A stretch of 31,714 nucleotides of DNA from assembly GCA_937975725.1 (NCBI GenBank), contig CALJUL010000054.1, positions 1 to 31,714 of the forward strand. Reading direction: 5' to 3'. The first letter of the stretch is position 1; every line of letters starts with the position of its first letter. A program made the translations under genes and the position numbers. The DNA is from an uncultured Pseudoxanthomonas sp. GTDB lineage: Bacteria; Pseudomonadota; Gammaproteobacteria; Xanthomonadales; Xanthomonadaceae. Shown piece by piece: positions 8,327 through 16,668 of this stretch. The notes under the pieces are model-generated. The model did not search any database, was not told the origin of the DNA, and saw only the letters and a program-made list of their open reading frames with translations.

Positions 8327-8369
8327 GTCCGCGCCACCAACGGCAGTCATCACCGCGGAGGGGCGGGGA

Positions 8370-9398
8370 ATGGCGCGAACCTCGGTCACCATCAAGGATG
8401 TCGCACGCGAGGCGCGGGTTTCCGTCGCCACCGTGTCGCGTGCCTTGAACGGCCACGAGAACGTCGCAGAAGCCGTCCGCCAGCAGGTCCTGGCCACCGC
8501 CGACCGCCTGCGCTACCAGCCGCACGCCGCCGCGCGCAGTCTCAGCAGCCGCCGCACCCAGACCGTCGGCGTGGTCCTGCCGGACCTGTACGGCGAATTC
8601 TTTTCGGAACTGATCCGCGGCATCGACCAGGTGGCCCGCGCGCGTCGTCAGCACCTGCTGGTGTCCAGCTACCACGGTCATCCGGAAGAGCAGGGCGAAG
8701 CGCTGCGCGCGATGCGCGGCCGCGTCGACGGCCTGCTGGTGCTGTCGCCCTACACCGACCGCCCCGGTTTCCTGGTGGACAACCTGCCGTCCTCGTTGCC
8801 GGCGGTGCTGATCAACACGCGGCTGGAAGATTCCCCGTACCCGGTCCTGAGCATCGACAACTACGGCGCGGCCATGACGATGATGCGCCACCTGTCCGAA
8901 GCCGGGCATGCGCACATCGCGTTCATTACCGGTCCCGAGGACAACTTCGATGCGCACGAGCGCCTGCGCGGCTACCGCGACGCACTGGCGCAGCGTGCGC
9001 CGGCGGCCGTGCCGCAGGAATACGCCGGCGACTTCAGCGAGGCGTCCGGCTACGAAGCCGGCAAGCGCATCCTGCAACAGGCACAGCGGCCGCAGGCGGT
9101 GTTCGCCGCCAACGACATGATGGCGCTGGGCTGCCTGTACGCCTTCAACGAAGCCGGCGTGCGCGTGCCCGACGACATCGCCCTGGCGGGCTTCGACGAC
9201 ATCCCGCTGGCGCGCTTCGTTCACCCGACCTTGACCACGATGCGGGTCAGTATTGCCGAACTCGGCGGGCAGGCCATGAGCCGCCTGCTGGATGCGATCG
9301 AATCCGACGGGCAGCGCGTGGCGCCGTCGTCGATGCTGGTGCCGGAGTTGATCGTGAGGGCATCGAGCATGCGGGAGGGACGACGGGACCCCCCCTAG
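8370..9398 (+). CDS. LacI-family transcriptional regulator
   Basis: A 342-residue regulator. The N-terminal helix-turn-helix is clear: VTIKDVAREARVSVATVSRA (about 6-25), with the hinge helix in YQPHAAARSLSS (about 50-61). A periplasmic-binding-protein-like effector domain follows (TVGVVLPDLYGEFFSELIRG, FAANDMMALGCLYAFNEAG, GFDDIPLARFVHP). Such proteins usually repress sugar genes until a mono- or oligosaccharide is bound. GGAGGGG at 8358-8364 supports the start. It sits in the middle of the glycan locus, and an operator-like dyad lies before it and before five other transcription units, so it is the obvious candidate to bind these sites. The inducer is unknown. The C-terminal tail REGRRDPP is short and polar. 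Confidence 0.92.
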   Translation: MARTSVTIKDVAREARVSVATVSRALNGHENVAEAVRQQVLATADRLRYQPHAAARSLSSRRTQTVGVVLPDLYGEFFSELIRGIDQVARARRQHLLVSSYHGHPEEQGEALRAMRGRVDGLLVLSPYTDRPGFLVDNLPSSLPAVLINTRLEDSPYPVLSIDNYGAAMTMMRHLSEAGHAHIAFITGPEDNFDAHERLRGYRDALAQRAPAAVPQEYAGDFSEASGYEAGKRILQQAQRPQAVFAANDMMALGCLYAFNEAGVRVPDDIALAGFDDIPLARFVHPTLTTMRVSIAELGGQAMSRLLDAIESDGQRVAPSSMLVPELIVRASSMREGRRDPP

Positions 9399-9432
9399 AC
9401 ACGGACGGGGAACGGTTTTTTTTGAATGTGTA

Positions 9433-9446
9433 TGTAACCGATTACA
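9433..9446 (+). promoter_or_regulatory. LacI-type operator upstream of the TonB receptor
   Basis: TGTAACCGATTACA, the most symmetric of the six copies (TGTAA/TTACA arms). It ends 43 bases before the receptor ATG, the same spacing as at lacI. TTGAAT at 9422-9427 may be a -35. Confidence 0.78.
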
Positions 9447-9489
9447 GCCGAGACAACAGTCAGTTGAGCAACCTTTGGAGGGAGAGCCA

Positions 9490-12400
9490 ATGAAACAGAA
9501 GCACCGCACGACGTTACGACCCAATCGCAGGCTGCTGTCCTGCGCCCTGGCAAGCTGCCTGGCCCTGGCCGCACCGGCCGTGATGGCGCAGTCCACGTCC
9601 GCCACCCTGCGCGGTGTCGTGGCCGCGGACGCCACCGTCACCGTCACCAACGTGGACACCGGCTTGACCCGCAGCGCCAAGTCCAGCAACGGCAGCTACA
9701 GCATCGGCGGCCTGCCGCCGGGCACCTACCGGATCGAAGTCAATGCCGGCGGGCAGACCAGCAGCCAGGCGGTGACGCTGGCCGTGGGCCAGACCGCCAC
9801 CCTGAACCTGGAAGCGGCGCCCGCCCAGACCGGCCCGGCCGGCGAAGCCACCACCCTGGACACCGTGCGCGTGACCGCGCCGATGCTGGTCGAGACCAAG
9901 ACCTCGGAAGTGGCGACCTACGTGTCGAACAAGCAGATCGAGCTGCTGCCGCAGAACTCGCGCAACTTCCTGGCGTTCGCCGACATCGTGCCCGGCATGG
10001 CGTTGCAGACGCCTACCAACGGCCAGGAAACCCAGATCCGCAGCGGTGCGCAGGGCGCGAACGCCATCAACGTCTACATCGATGGCGTCGGCCAGAAGAA
10101 CTACGTCACCCCGGGCGGCGTCACCAGCCAGGATGACAGCGAAGGCAATCCGTTCCCGCAGTCGGCGATCGGTGAATACAAGGTCATCACGTCCAATTAC
10201 AAGGCCGAGTACGACCAGATCAGCAGCGCCGCGATCACTGCGGTAACCAAGTCCGGCACCAATGAGTTCGAGGGTAGCTTCTTCGTCGATCGCACGTCGG
10301 ATGCCTGGACCAAGTCCACGCCTCAGGAACTGCGGGATGGCGAGAATGAGGAGAAGGTGGAGCAGTACGGCATCACCTTCGGCGGTCCGATCCTGCGGGA
10401 CCGACTGCACTTCTTCGTGTCCTATGAAGCGAAGGACATCGTGCGTCCGGCGCCGGTCCTGCCACCGACGGTGGTGCTCAACAACAACGTGGTACTGCCC
10501 TCCGAGATTACCCAGCACTACGGTCCGGCCAGTCGTCCGTTCAATCAGGACGTGTACTTCGGCAAGTTGAGCCTCCAGGCCAGCGACGCGCACCTGTTCG
10601 AACTGATCGCCCGCGTCCGCAAGGAGACTGGTGTGCTCGGTATCGGCGGGGTAAATGTCCCCAGCGCCGGCACCGCGCTCAACAACGACGAAACGCGCGG
10701 GGATCTGCGCTGGCAGTATTCATCCCAGGACTGGTTGGTCGACAGCCACCTGACCTTCGAGGAAGCGGCCTACAACCCGAGCCCGGTCACACCGGTCAAT
10801 TCCGCGCGGTACACCATCGTCAACCCGGAAAACCCCAACCAGCGCGACCTGCAGGTGCTGAACCTCGGCGGCGGTCCTAACTACCAGGACAAGGGCCAGA
10901 AGGGTGTCGGCGTCCAGAGCGACGTGACCTTCTTCGGCTGGGAGAACCACACCATCAAGATGGGCTTCAAGTACAAGCAGGTGGATCTGAAGGCGTTTCA
11001 GCAGTTCCCGCCTTACCCGCGCTACTGGTACGACGTGAACGAAAGCCTGACCCAGCCGTGGCGCATTGAGTTCACCACGCCGCGCACCGGCCGTGATCCC
11101 TTCGTGAGCTCGGAGAACAAGCAGTTCGGCATCTATATCCAGGACGACTGGCAGGTCAATGACAAGCTGACGCTGAACCTGGGTGTCCGCTGGGATTACG
11201 AGGAGAACCCGAGCTACACCGACAACCGCCTGGATCCCGGCATCGAGGCCGCGCTGCGTGGCTGGACGAACATCCAGAATACCGACTACAACATCGACGA
11301 CTACATTCCCGGCGCGGGCAAGCGCGACAACTTCAAGGGCGCCATCCAGCCGCGCCTCGGCTTCTCGTACGACCTGGCCGGCGATCAGCGTCATGTGATC
11401 TTCGGTGGTGCGGGACGCGCCTACGACCGTACGCTGTTCGACTACCTGGCCCGCGAGTACTACGCAGGTGCCTTCACCACTTACACCATCAACTTCCCGA
11501 CGGCGTTCCATCCCTGCTCGGGCACCAACTGCATCGCGTTCAATCCGGCACTGATGACGCCGGCGGGTCTGGATGCTTACCGTGCAGCCAATCCCGTGGC
11601 CGGCGGCGAGATCCAACTGATCAATAACGACTTCAAGACCCCGTATTCCGACCAGTACAGCCTGGGAATGCGCAATACCGTCACGCTGTGGGGCAACGAC
11701 TGGAACACTGCGGTCACCCTCCAGCACATCCGTGCGCGCGATGGCTTTTACGCGCGACTGGGTAGCCGCCGGCCCGACGGGACTTTCCACCAGTTCGAAG
11801 CGCAGGGGCAGACCTGGGGCGGGTCGCCGTTCATCGCCGTGCCCGGCTACGGCAACCTGATCCTCATGGACAACGGGTTCGCTTACAACCAGAACTCGCT
11901 GCTTCTGTCTGCCGACAAGCCGTTTACGCAGAGCTCGCCGTGGGGCGTCAACATCGCGTACACCTACATGGACGCGGAAGAGAATCGCCCGAATGCATCG
12001 ACGGGCGAGACCTATCTCTTCGATTATCCTTACGTTACGAATGATTACTACGTCTCCACAGGTGTTGCGAAGCATCGCCTGGTACTGTCGGGAATCTATT
12101 CGCCGGGTTGGGACCTGACCTTCAGCGGCAAGCTGATTCTGGAAAGCCCCAAGCCACTTGCATCCACCAACCGTCTGAATTCGCCGGCCAACGGTACGTG
12201 CACGCCGGTCACGGGCACGCCGAACTGCGGCGACCTCAATGCCTTCTATGCCCCGGTCACGCCGGACGGCACCATCGGCTACAAACGGTTCGATCTGGCC
12301 GTGCAGAAGCGTTGGCACCCCAGCCAGGATCTGTCGTTCTGGGTGCGTGGTGACATGATCAATGTCTTCAATTGGGAGAACTGGAGCCAGTTCAACACCA

Positions 12401-12510
12401 ACTGGGGACCGGCTGGCGGTCCGCAGAATCCGACCCTGGGATCGCGCAGCGGCATCGAAGTGTACGAGCCGATGCGTACCTTCAAGCTGTCCTTCGGCTT
12501 CGACTGGTAA
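9490..12510 (+). CDS. TonB-dependent outer-membrane receptor, Oar-like
   Basis: A 1006-residue outer-membrane transporter energised by TonB-ExbBD. A signal peptide ends about VMAQ (residue 34). A carboxypeptidase-regulatory-like domain follows at about 38-110 (ATLRGVVAADATVTVTNVDT, GGLPPGTYRIEV), then a TonB-box-like TLDTVRVTA at 122-130, a plug domain to about 260 (EYDQISSAAITAVTKSGTNE), and a long beta-barrel with repeated aromatic-rich strands ending in FGFDW with a terminal Trp. The architecture is that of Oar-like receptors, common in Xanthomonadaceae and often paired with polysaccharide genes. GGAGGGAGAG immediately upstream fixes the ATG at 9490. It has its own operator and is followed by a strong terminator, so it is probably monocistronic. 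It likely brings oligosaccharides from the PF10091 enzyme or the environment into the periplasm. Confidence 0.9.
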   Translation: MKQKHRTTLRPNRRLLSCALASCLALAAPAVMAQSTSATLRGVVAADATVTVTNVDTGLTRSAKSSNGSYSIGGLPPGTYRIEVNAGGQTSSQAVTLAVGQTATLNLEAAPAQTGPAGEATTLDTVRVTAPMLVETKTSEVATYVSNKQIELLPQNSRNFLAFADIVPGMALQTPTNGQETQIRSGAQGANAINVYIDGVGQKNYVTPGGVTSQDDSEGNPFPQSAIGEYKVITSNYKAEYDQISSAAITAVTKSGTNEFEGSFFVDRTSDAWTKSTPQELRDGENEEKVEQYGITFGGPILRDRLHFFVSYEAKDIVRPAPVLPPTVVLNNNVVLPSEITQHYGPASRPFNQDVYFGKLSLQASDAHLFELIARVRKETGVLGIGGVNVPSAGTALNNDETRGDLRWQYSSQDWLVDSHLTFEEAAYNPSPVTPVNSARYTIVNPENPNQRDLQVLNLGGGPNYQDKGQKGVGVQSDVTFFGWENHTIKMGFKYKQVDLKAFQQFPPYPRYWYDVNESLTQPWRIEFTTPRTGRDPFVSSENKQFGIYIQDDWQVNDKLTLNLGVRWDYEENPSYTDNRLDPGIEAALRGWTNIQNTDYNIDDYIPGAGKRDNFKGAIQPRLGFSYDLAGDQRHVIFGGAGRAYDRTLFDYLAREYYAGAFTTYTINFPTAFHPCSGTNCIAFNPALMTPAGLDAYRAANPVAGGEIQLINNDFKTPYSDQYSLGMRNTVTLWGNDWNTAVTLQHIRARDGFYARLGSRRPDGTFHQFEAQGQTWGGSPFIAVPGYGNLILMDNGFAYNQNSLLLSADKPFTQSSPWGVNIAYTYMDAEENRPNASTGETYLFDYPYVTNDYYVSTGVAKHRLVLSGIYSPGWDLTFSGKLILESPKPLASTNRLNSPANGTCTPVTGTPNCGDLNAFYAPVTPDGTIGYKRFDLAVQKRWHPSQDLSFWVRGDMINVFNWENWSQFNTNWGPAGGPQNPTLGSRSGIEVYEPMRTFKLSFGFDW

Positions 12511-12516
12511 CAATCA

Positions 12517-12565
12517 CCCGCCCTCAGGCGGCGCATCATGCGCCGCCTGAGCAGGCGGGTTTGTT
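12517..12565 (+). terminator. Strong rho-independent terminator after the TonB receptor
   Basis: Perfect 14-base arms CTCAGGCGGCGCAT (12523-12536) and ATGCGCCGCCTGAG (12538-12551), extended by CCCGCC/GGCGGG after a two-base bulge, then GGGTTTGTT. It starts six bases after the receptor stop and ends just before the next operator. Confidence 0.85.
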
Positions 12566-12576
12566 CGATGGATTCC

Positions 12577-12590
12577 TGTAAACGGTTACA
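12577..12590 (+). promoter_or_regulatory. LacI-type operator upstream of the PF10091 gene
   Basis: TGTAAACGGTTACA, 12 bases after the terminator tail and 19 bases before the chosen start at 12610. Confidence 0.75.
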
Positions 12591-12609
12591 AAGAGACTGC
12601 GTCTTGAAG

Positions 12610-14247
12610 ATGAATTCCCACGCCAGGCCGCTTGCCTGGTTCGCCGCGTTCGCGATGACCCTGTTCGTCGCGGGTTGCCAGAAGGCGCCGGAGCAGGCGC
12701 CCGCACCCGCGGCCAAGCCCGCCGCGCCGCAGGTCGCCGCGCGGCCGGAGCCGCCGGGCCGGCCGGAGTTGCCGCCGCTGTTCCGCGACATCGAGCGCCG
12801 CACCTTCCAGTTCTTCTGGGACACCACCAACGAAGCCAACGGGCTGACGCCCGACCGCTTCCCGTCGCGCCCGTTCGCCAGCATCGCGGCGGTGGGTTAC
12901 GCGCTGACGGCGTACCCCATCGGCATCGAGAACGGCTGGGTCAGCCGCACGCAGGCGGTGGACCGCACGCTGACCACGCTGAAGTTCTTCCGCGACCTGC
13001 CGCAGGGGCCGCGCGCCGCCGGCACGGGCGGGCACAAGGGCTTCTACTACCACTTCCTCAACATGGACGACGGCCTGCGCCGCAACACCTGGGTCGAGCT
13101 GTCCAGCGTGGACACCGCGCTGCTGATGATGGGCGTGCTGTTCGCGCAGTCGTACTACGACCGCGACGACGCCCGCGAGAAGGAGATCCGCCAGATCGCC
13201 GACGTGCTGTACAAGCGCGTGGACTGGACCTTCCTGCAGAAGAACAAACCGCTGATCTCGATGGGCTGGTTCCCCGAGAGCGGCACCATCCCGCACGACT
13301 GGAAGGGCTACAACGAGGCCATGATGGTCTACGTGCTGGCGATGGCCTCGCCGACCCATCCGGTGGCGCCGGATGCGTGGGAGGTCTGGACGCGCAGCTA
13401 CGGCGAGCTGTGGGGCGTGTTCCAGGGCCAGGAATACCTGACCTTCGGCCCGCACTTCGGCCACCAGTACAGCCACGTCTGGATCGACTTCCGCGGCATC
13501 CAGGACGCGTACATGCGCGAGAAGGGCATGGACTACTTCGAGAACAGCCGTCGCGCCACCTACGCCCAGCGGGCGTACGCGATGGAGAACCCGATGAAGT
13601 GGAAGGACTACGGCGAGAACGTCTGGGGCCTGACCGCTAGCGACGGCCCGCAGAAGACCGTGCAGGAATACCGCGGCGAACAGCGCGATTTCCGCGGCTA
13701 TTCGGCGCGCGGCGTCGGCTTCCGCGAGAACTTCGACGACGGCACCCTGGCGCCCACCGCGGCCATCGCTTCGCTGCCGTTCGCGCCGGAGATCGTGATC
13801 CCCGCCACCGAGGAGATGCACAAGCGCTACGGCGACTATCTGTACTCCAGCTACGGCTTCCTGGATTCGTTCAACCCCAGCTTCGACTACGACATCCCGC
13901 TCAAGACCGGCCGCGTCGTGCCGGGCAAGGGCTGGGTGGCCAGCGACTACCTGGGCATCGACCAGGGGCCGATCCTGGCGATGATCGCCAACTACCGCGA
14001 CGACTTCGTCTGGAACGTGATGAAGAAGAATCCCTACATCCGTGACGGCCTGCGCAAGGCGGGGTTCGGGGGCGGCTGGCTGGACGCCGAGCAAGGCAAG
14101 CCGGCGGCGGCCGGTGCCGCCAGCAACCTGCCGACCGCGCCCGCCGATCCCGACGAAGCGGCCGCGCGCGCGCTGGGCACCGCGGAATCGCGCGCCAACC
14201 AGGCCGCGCAATCCTCCGAAGCGGCGCGCGTGCAGCAACCGAAGTAA
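12610..14247 (+). CDS. Glucoamylase-domain (PF10091, GH144-like) lipoprotein
   Basis: A 545-residue lipoprotein: lipobox FVAGC with lipidated Cys23, then an Ala/Pro-rich linker to about residue 50. The rest matches the 'glycoamylase' domain (PF10091), an (alpha/alpha)6 fold, with RTFQFFWDTTNEANGLTPDR, GFYYHFLNMDDG, ELSSVDTALLMMGVLFAQ, WKGYNEAMMVYVLAMASPTH and FGHQYSHVWIDFRG. Characterised members are GH144 endo-beta-1,2-glucanases and related sophorose-releasing enzymes; the same domain occurs in cyclic beta-1,2-glucan synthases. The last 50 residues are low-complexity Ala-rich. The start at 12610 keeps the signal peptide at the N-terminus and the operator outside; in-frame ATG 12568 is less likely. 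It begins the unit that continues into the ABC importer. Domain call is firm; beta-1,2-glucan specificity is inference. Confidence 0.85.
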   Translation: MNSHARPLAWFAAFAMTLFVAGCQKAPEQAPAPAAKPAAPQVAARPEPPGRPELPPLFRDIERRTFQFFWDTTNEANGLTPDRFPSRPFASIAAVGYALTAYPIGIENGWVSRTQAVDRTLTTLKFFRDLPQGPRAAGTGGHKGFYYHFLNMDDGLRRNTWVELSSVDTALLMMGVLFAQSYYDRDDAREKEIRQIADVLYKRVDWTFLQKNKPLISMGWFPESGTIPHDWKGYNEAMMVYVLAMASPTHPVAPDAWEVWTRSYGELWGVFQGQEYLTFGPHFGHQYSHVWIDFRGIQDAYMREKGMDYFENSRRATYAQRAYAMENPMKWKDYGENVWGLTASDGPQKTVQEYRGEQRDFRGYSARGVGFRENFDDGTLAPTAAIASLPFAPEIVIPATEEMHKRYGDYLYSSYGFLDSFNPSFDYDIPLKTGRVVPGKGWVASDYLGIDQGPILAMIANYRDDFVWNVMKKNPYIRDGLRKAGFGGGWLDAEQGKPAAAGAASNLPTAPADPDEAAARALGTAESRANQAAQSSEAARVQQPK

Positions 14248-14303
14248 GCTGCGGGCATGGGCCGGCGCGTGCCAGCGACCTTCTCTCCAGCACGCACCGG
14301 GGT

Positions 14304-14323
14304 CTCCTCCAACGGAAGGAGGG
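14304..14323 (+). promoter_or_regulatory. Ribosome-binding site deciding the SBP start, with possible masking hairpin
   Basis: GGAAGGAGGG at 14314-14323 lies five bases before GTG 14329, which argues for that start over ATG 14257. CCTCC at 14306-14310 can pair with GGAGG at 14318-14322 around a seven-base loop, which could hide the site in RNA. Confidence 0.5.
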
Positions 14324-14328
14324 CCTTG

Positions 14329-15612
14329 GTGCGCTGCTGTCTCCTGCTCGCCGCGGCGCTGCTGGCGCTGGCGGTGGCCGGCTGCGCGCGCAGCCGCGAC
14401 GAGCGCACCGTCGTGCGCTTCTGGGTGATGGGTTACGAGGGCGAAGTGGTCGCGCGGCTGCTGCCGGAATTCGAGCGCCAGCATCCCGGCATCCGCGTGG
14501 ACCTGCAGGTCGTGCCCTGGCTGTCGGCGCACGAAAAGCTGCTGACGGCCTTCGCAGGCGACGCGCTGCCGGACGTCTGCCCGCTGGGCAACACCTGGAT
14601 TCCCGAGTTCGCCGCGCTCGGCGCGCTGGAGCCGCTGGACGAGGAGATCGCCGCCACGCCGGGCTTCGACGCCGGCGATTTCTTCCCCGGCGTCTGGGAC
14701 ACCGGCGTGGTCGAGGGCCGCACCTATGCGGTGCCGTGGTACGTGGAGACGCGCCTGCCGTTCTATCGCCGCGACATGCTGGCCAAGGCGGGCGTGGAGC
14801 GTGTGCCGGCGAGCTGGGACGAATGGCGCACGGCGATGGGCCGGGTCAAGCAGGTGGCCGGGCCGGGCAACTACGCCATCCTGCTGCCGCTCAACGAATT
14901 CGAGCCGTTGCTGAGCCTGGCGATCCAGCAGCCCGAGCCGCTGCTGCGCGACGGCGGCCGCTACGGCAATTTCCGCAGCGAGGGCTTCCGCCAGTCGCTG
15001 GGTTTCTACAAGGAGATGTTCGACCGCGGCTGGGCGCCGGTGGTGACCAACAACCAGATCTCCAACGTCTGGGACGAGTTCGGCAAGGGCTTCTATTCGT
15101 TCTACATCTCCGGACCCTGGAACATCGCCAAGTTCAAGGAACGCCTGCCGGCCTCGCAGCAGGACGACTGGATGACGATGCCGCTGCCGGGTCCGCGCGG
15201 CCCGGGCGCTTCGCTGGCCAACGGCACCAGCTTCGTGGTGTTCCGCGATTCGCCCAACAAGGCCGCGGCGTGGAAGCTGATCGCGTGGCTGGCCTCGCCG
15301 CGGGTGCAGGCCGAATTCCACGCGCTCACCGGCGACCTGCCGCCGCGGCGCTCGCCGTGGTCCACCCCGGCGCTGGCGGGCGACGCGTACGCGCGCGCCT
15401 TCCGCGACCAGTTGGAGCGCGCGGTGTCCACGCCCAAGGTGCCCGAATGGGAGCGCATCGCCACCGAGATGCTGCTGGTGGGCGAGCAGGTCGCCAACGG
15501 CCGGCTGAGCGTGGACCAAGCCGCCGAGGAACTGGACCGGCGCGCGGACCGCATCCTGGAGAAGCGGCGCTGGATGCTGGACCAGGCGCAGAAGGCGGGA
15601 GTTGCGCCATGA
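14329..15612 (+). CDS. Extracellular sugar-binding lipoprotein of an ABC importer
   Basis: A 427-residue substrate-binding lipoprotein of the carbohydrate (CUT1, MalE/UgpB-like) class. GTG 14329 gives a compact signal peptide with lipobox LAVAGC. The mature part starts TVVRFWVMGYEG and shows the family's PGIRVDLQVVPW, DALPDVCPLGNTW, YAVPWYVETRLPFYRRDML, FYSFYISGPWNIAKF and GTSFVVFRDSPNKAAAW segments. An upstream ATG at 14257 would add 24 residues before the signal peptide and lacks a good ribosome-binding site. It follows the PF10091 gene by 81 bases and overlaps the first permease by four (ATGA). It would present oligosaccharides to the permeases at the inner membrane. The ligand is not readable from sequence. 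Confidence 0.9.
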   Translation: MRCCLLLAAALLALAVAGCARSRDERTVVRFWVMGYEGEVVARLLPEFERQHPGIRVDLQVVPWLSAHEKLLTAFAGDALPDVCPLGNTWIPEFAALGALEPLDEEIAATPGFDAGDFFPGVWDTGVVEGRTYAVPWYVETRLPFYRRDMLAKAGVERVPASWDEWRTAMGRVKQVAGPGNYAILLPLNEFEPLLSLAIQQPEPLLRDGGRYGNFRSEGFRQSLGFYKEMFDRGWAPVVTNNQISNVWDEFGKGFYSFYISGPWNIAKFKERLPASQQDDWMTMPLPGPRGPGASLANGTSFVVFRDSPNKAAAWKLIAWLASPRVQAEFHALTGDLPPRRSPWSTPALAGDAYARAFRDQLERAVSTPKVPEWERIATEMLLVGEQVANGRLSVDQAAEELDRRADRILEKRRWMLDQAQKAGVAP

Positions 15613-16493
15613 GGGCGCCGCATTCGCTCGCCGGCTGGCTGTTCGCCGCGCCCGCACTGGCGGTCATCGTGGTGTTCTTCGGCCTGCCGGTGCTGGCCGC
15701 GTTCGCGCTCAGCCTGACCGACTTCGACATCTACGCGCTGGCCGACATCGGCAACCTGCGCTTCGTCGGCCTCGACAATTACCTGGGCCTGCTGCAGAAC
15801 CCGCTGTTCTGGAAGTCGCTGGGCAACACCGCCTACTTCGTTGCCGTGGGCGTGCCGCTGTCGGTGGCGCTGTCGCTGGGCGCGGCGCTGCTGCTGCACT
15901 CGAAGCTGGGGCGATTCAAGGGCTTCTTCCGCACCGCGTTCTTCGCGCCTGTGGTGACCACGGTGGTGGCGGTCGCGGTGATCTGGCGCTACCTGTTCCA
16001 CACCAAGTACGGGCTGGTGAACTGGACGCTGTCGTGGCTGGGCGTCGATCCGGTCGACTGGCTGGGCGATCCGCACTGGGCCATGCCGACCATCATCCTG
16101 TTCGCGGTGTGGAAGAACTTCGGCTACAACATGATCATCTTCCTGGCCGGCCTGCAGGGCATCCCGGAGGACCTGTACGAGGCCGCGCGCATCGACGGTG
16201 CCTCGCGCTGGGCGCAGTTCCGCCACGTCACCGTGCCGCAACTGGGGCCGGTCATGCTGCTGGTCGGCATCCTGACCATGGCCGGCTATTTCCAGTTGTT
16301 CGCCGAACCCTACGTGATGACCCAGGGCGGCCCGCTGGAGAGCACCAAGAGCGTGCTGTACCTGATGTACGACGAAGGCTTCAAGTGGTGGAACCTGGGC
16401 AACGCGTCCGCGGTGGCGTTCCTGCTGTTCGTGCTGATGACGGCGGTCACCAGCGGCCTGCTGTGGTTCGCGCGCAGGCGAGGGGTGGAGTAA
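15609..16493 (+). CDS. Sugar ABC transporter permease, MalF/UgpA type
   Basis: A 294-residue inner-membrane permease with six predicted membrane segments, the first at about residues 9-36. The EAA loop that docks the ATPase is clear at about 190-210 (YEAARIDGASRWAQFRHVTV). A periplasmic-loop signature, FAEPYVMTQGGP, follows. The length suits the UgpA/LacF class rather than enteric MalF, which has an extra domain. It overlaps the binding-protein stop (ATGA at 15609-15612), so translation is coupled. The second permease follows only after a 175-base gap filled by a REP pair, unlike the tight spacing usual in such operons. Confidence 0.93.
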   Translation: MRAPHSLAGWLFAAPALAVIVVFFGLPVLAAFALSLTDFDIYALADIGNLRFVGLDNYLGLLQNPLFWKSLGNTAYFVAVGVPLSVALSLGAALLLHSKLGRFKGFFRTAFFAPVVTTVVAVAVIWRYLFHTKYGLVNWTLSWLGVDPVDWLGDPHWAMPTIILFAVWKNFGYNMIIFLAGLQGIPEDLYEAARIDGASRWAQFRHVTVPQLGPVMLLVGILTMAGYFQLFAEPYVMTQGGPLESTKSVLYLMYDEGFKWWNLGNASAVAFLLFVLMTAVTSGLLWFARRRGVE

Positions 16494-16522
16494 TGGGCTG
16501 CGCCATGCGCGACCTCCCCTAT

Positions 16523-16651
16523 AGGAGGGGCTTCAGCCCCGACCGCAGGTCATGGGGGGAAACCAGGAAAGGTCGTCGTTCGCCATCCCGGTGCCATAGG
16601 GCATGTTCACCGCATGCGGGGTGGTGTGCGGTCGGGGCTGAAGCCCCTCCT
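16523..16651. repeat. Inverted REP-like pair between the two permease genes
   Basis: Arms at 16523-16547 and 16627-16651 are exact reverse complements over 25 bases, each with the core GGAGGGGCTTCAGCCCC, separated by 79 bases. Each arm can fold by itself (GGGGCT/AGCCCC) and the two can pair into a long stem. The right arm runs into CTGCAGGGGGG, which serves as the ribosome-binding site of the next gene. Confidence 0.9.
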
Positions 16652-16668
16652 GCAGGGGGGATGGCGGC

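Larger units (their letters stand above)
8041..8369. promoter_or_regulatory. Divergent control region between the esterase and lacI
   Basis: A 329-base region, locally less GC-rich than its surroundings. It holds two LacI-type operators (8143-8156 and 8313-8326) whose centres are 170 bases apart, and an unrelated dyad ATCGACA-GCGAA-TGTCGAT at 8227-8245 between them. TTTACA at 8299-8304 could be a -35 for lacI but no good -10 follows. No small gene is evident. Confidence 0.6.

Noticed and set aside
12586..15657. A 1023-codon minus-strand open frame opposite the PF10091 and SBP genes
   Set aside because: Antisense to two clear genes and without recognisable features.
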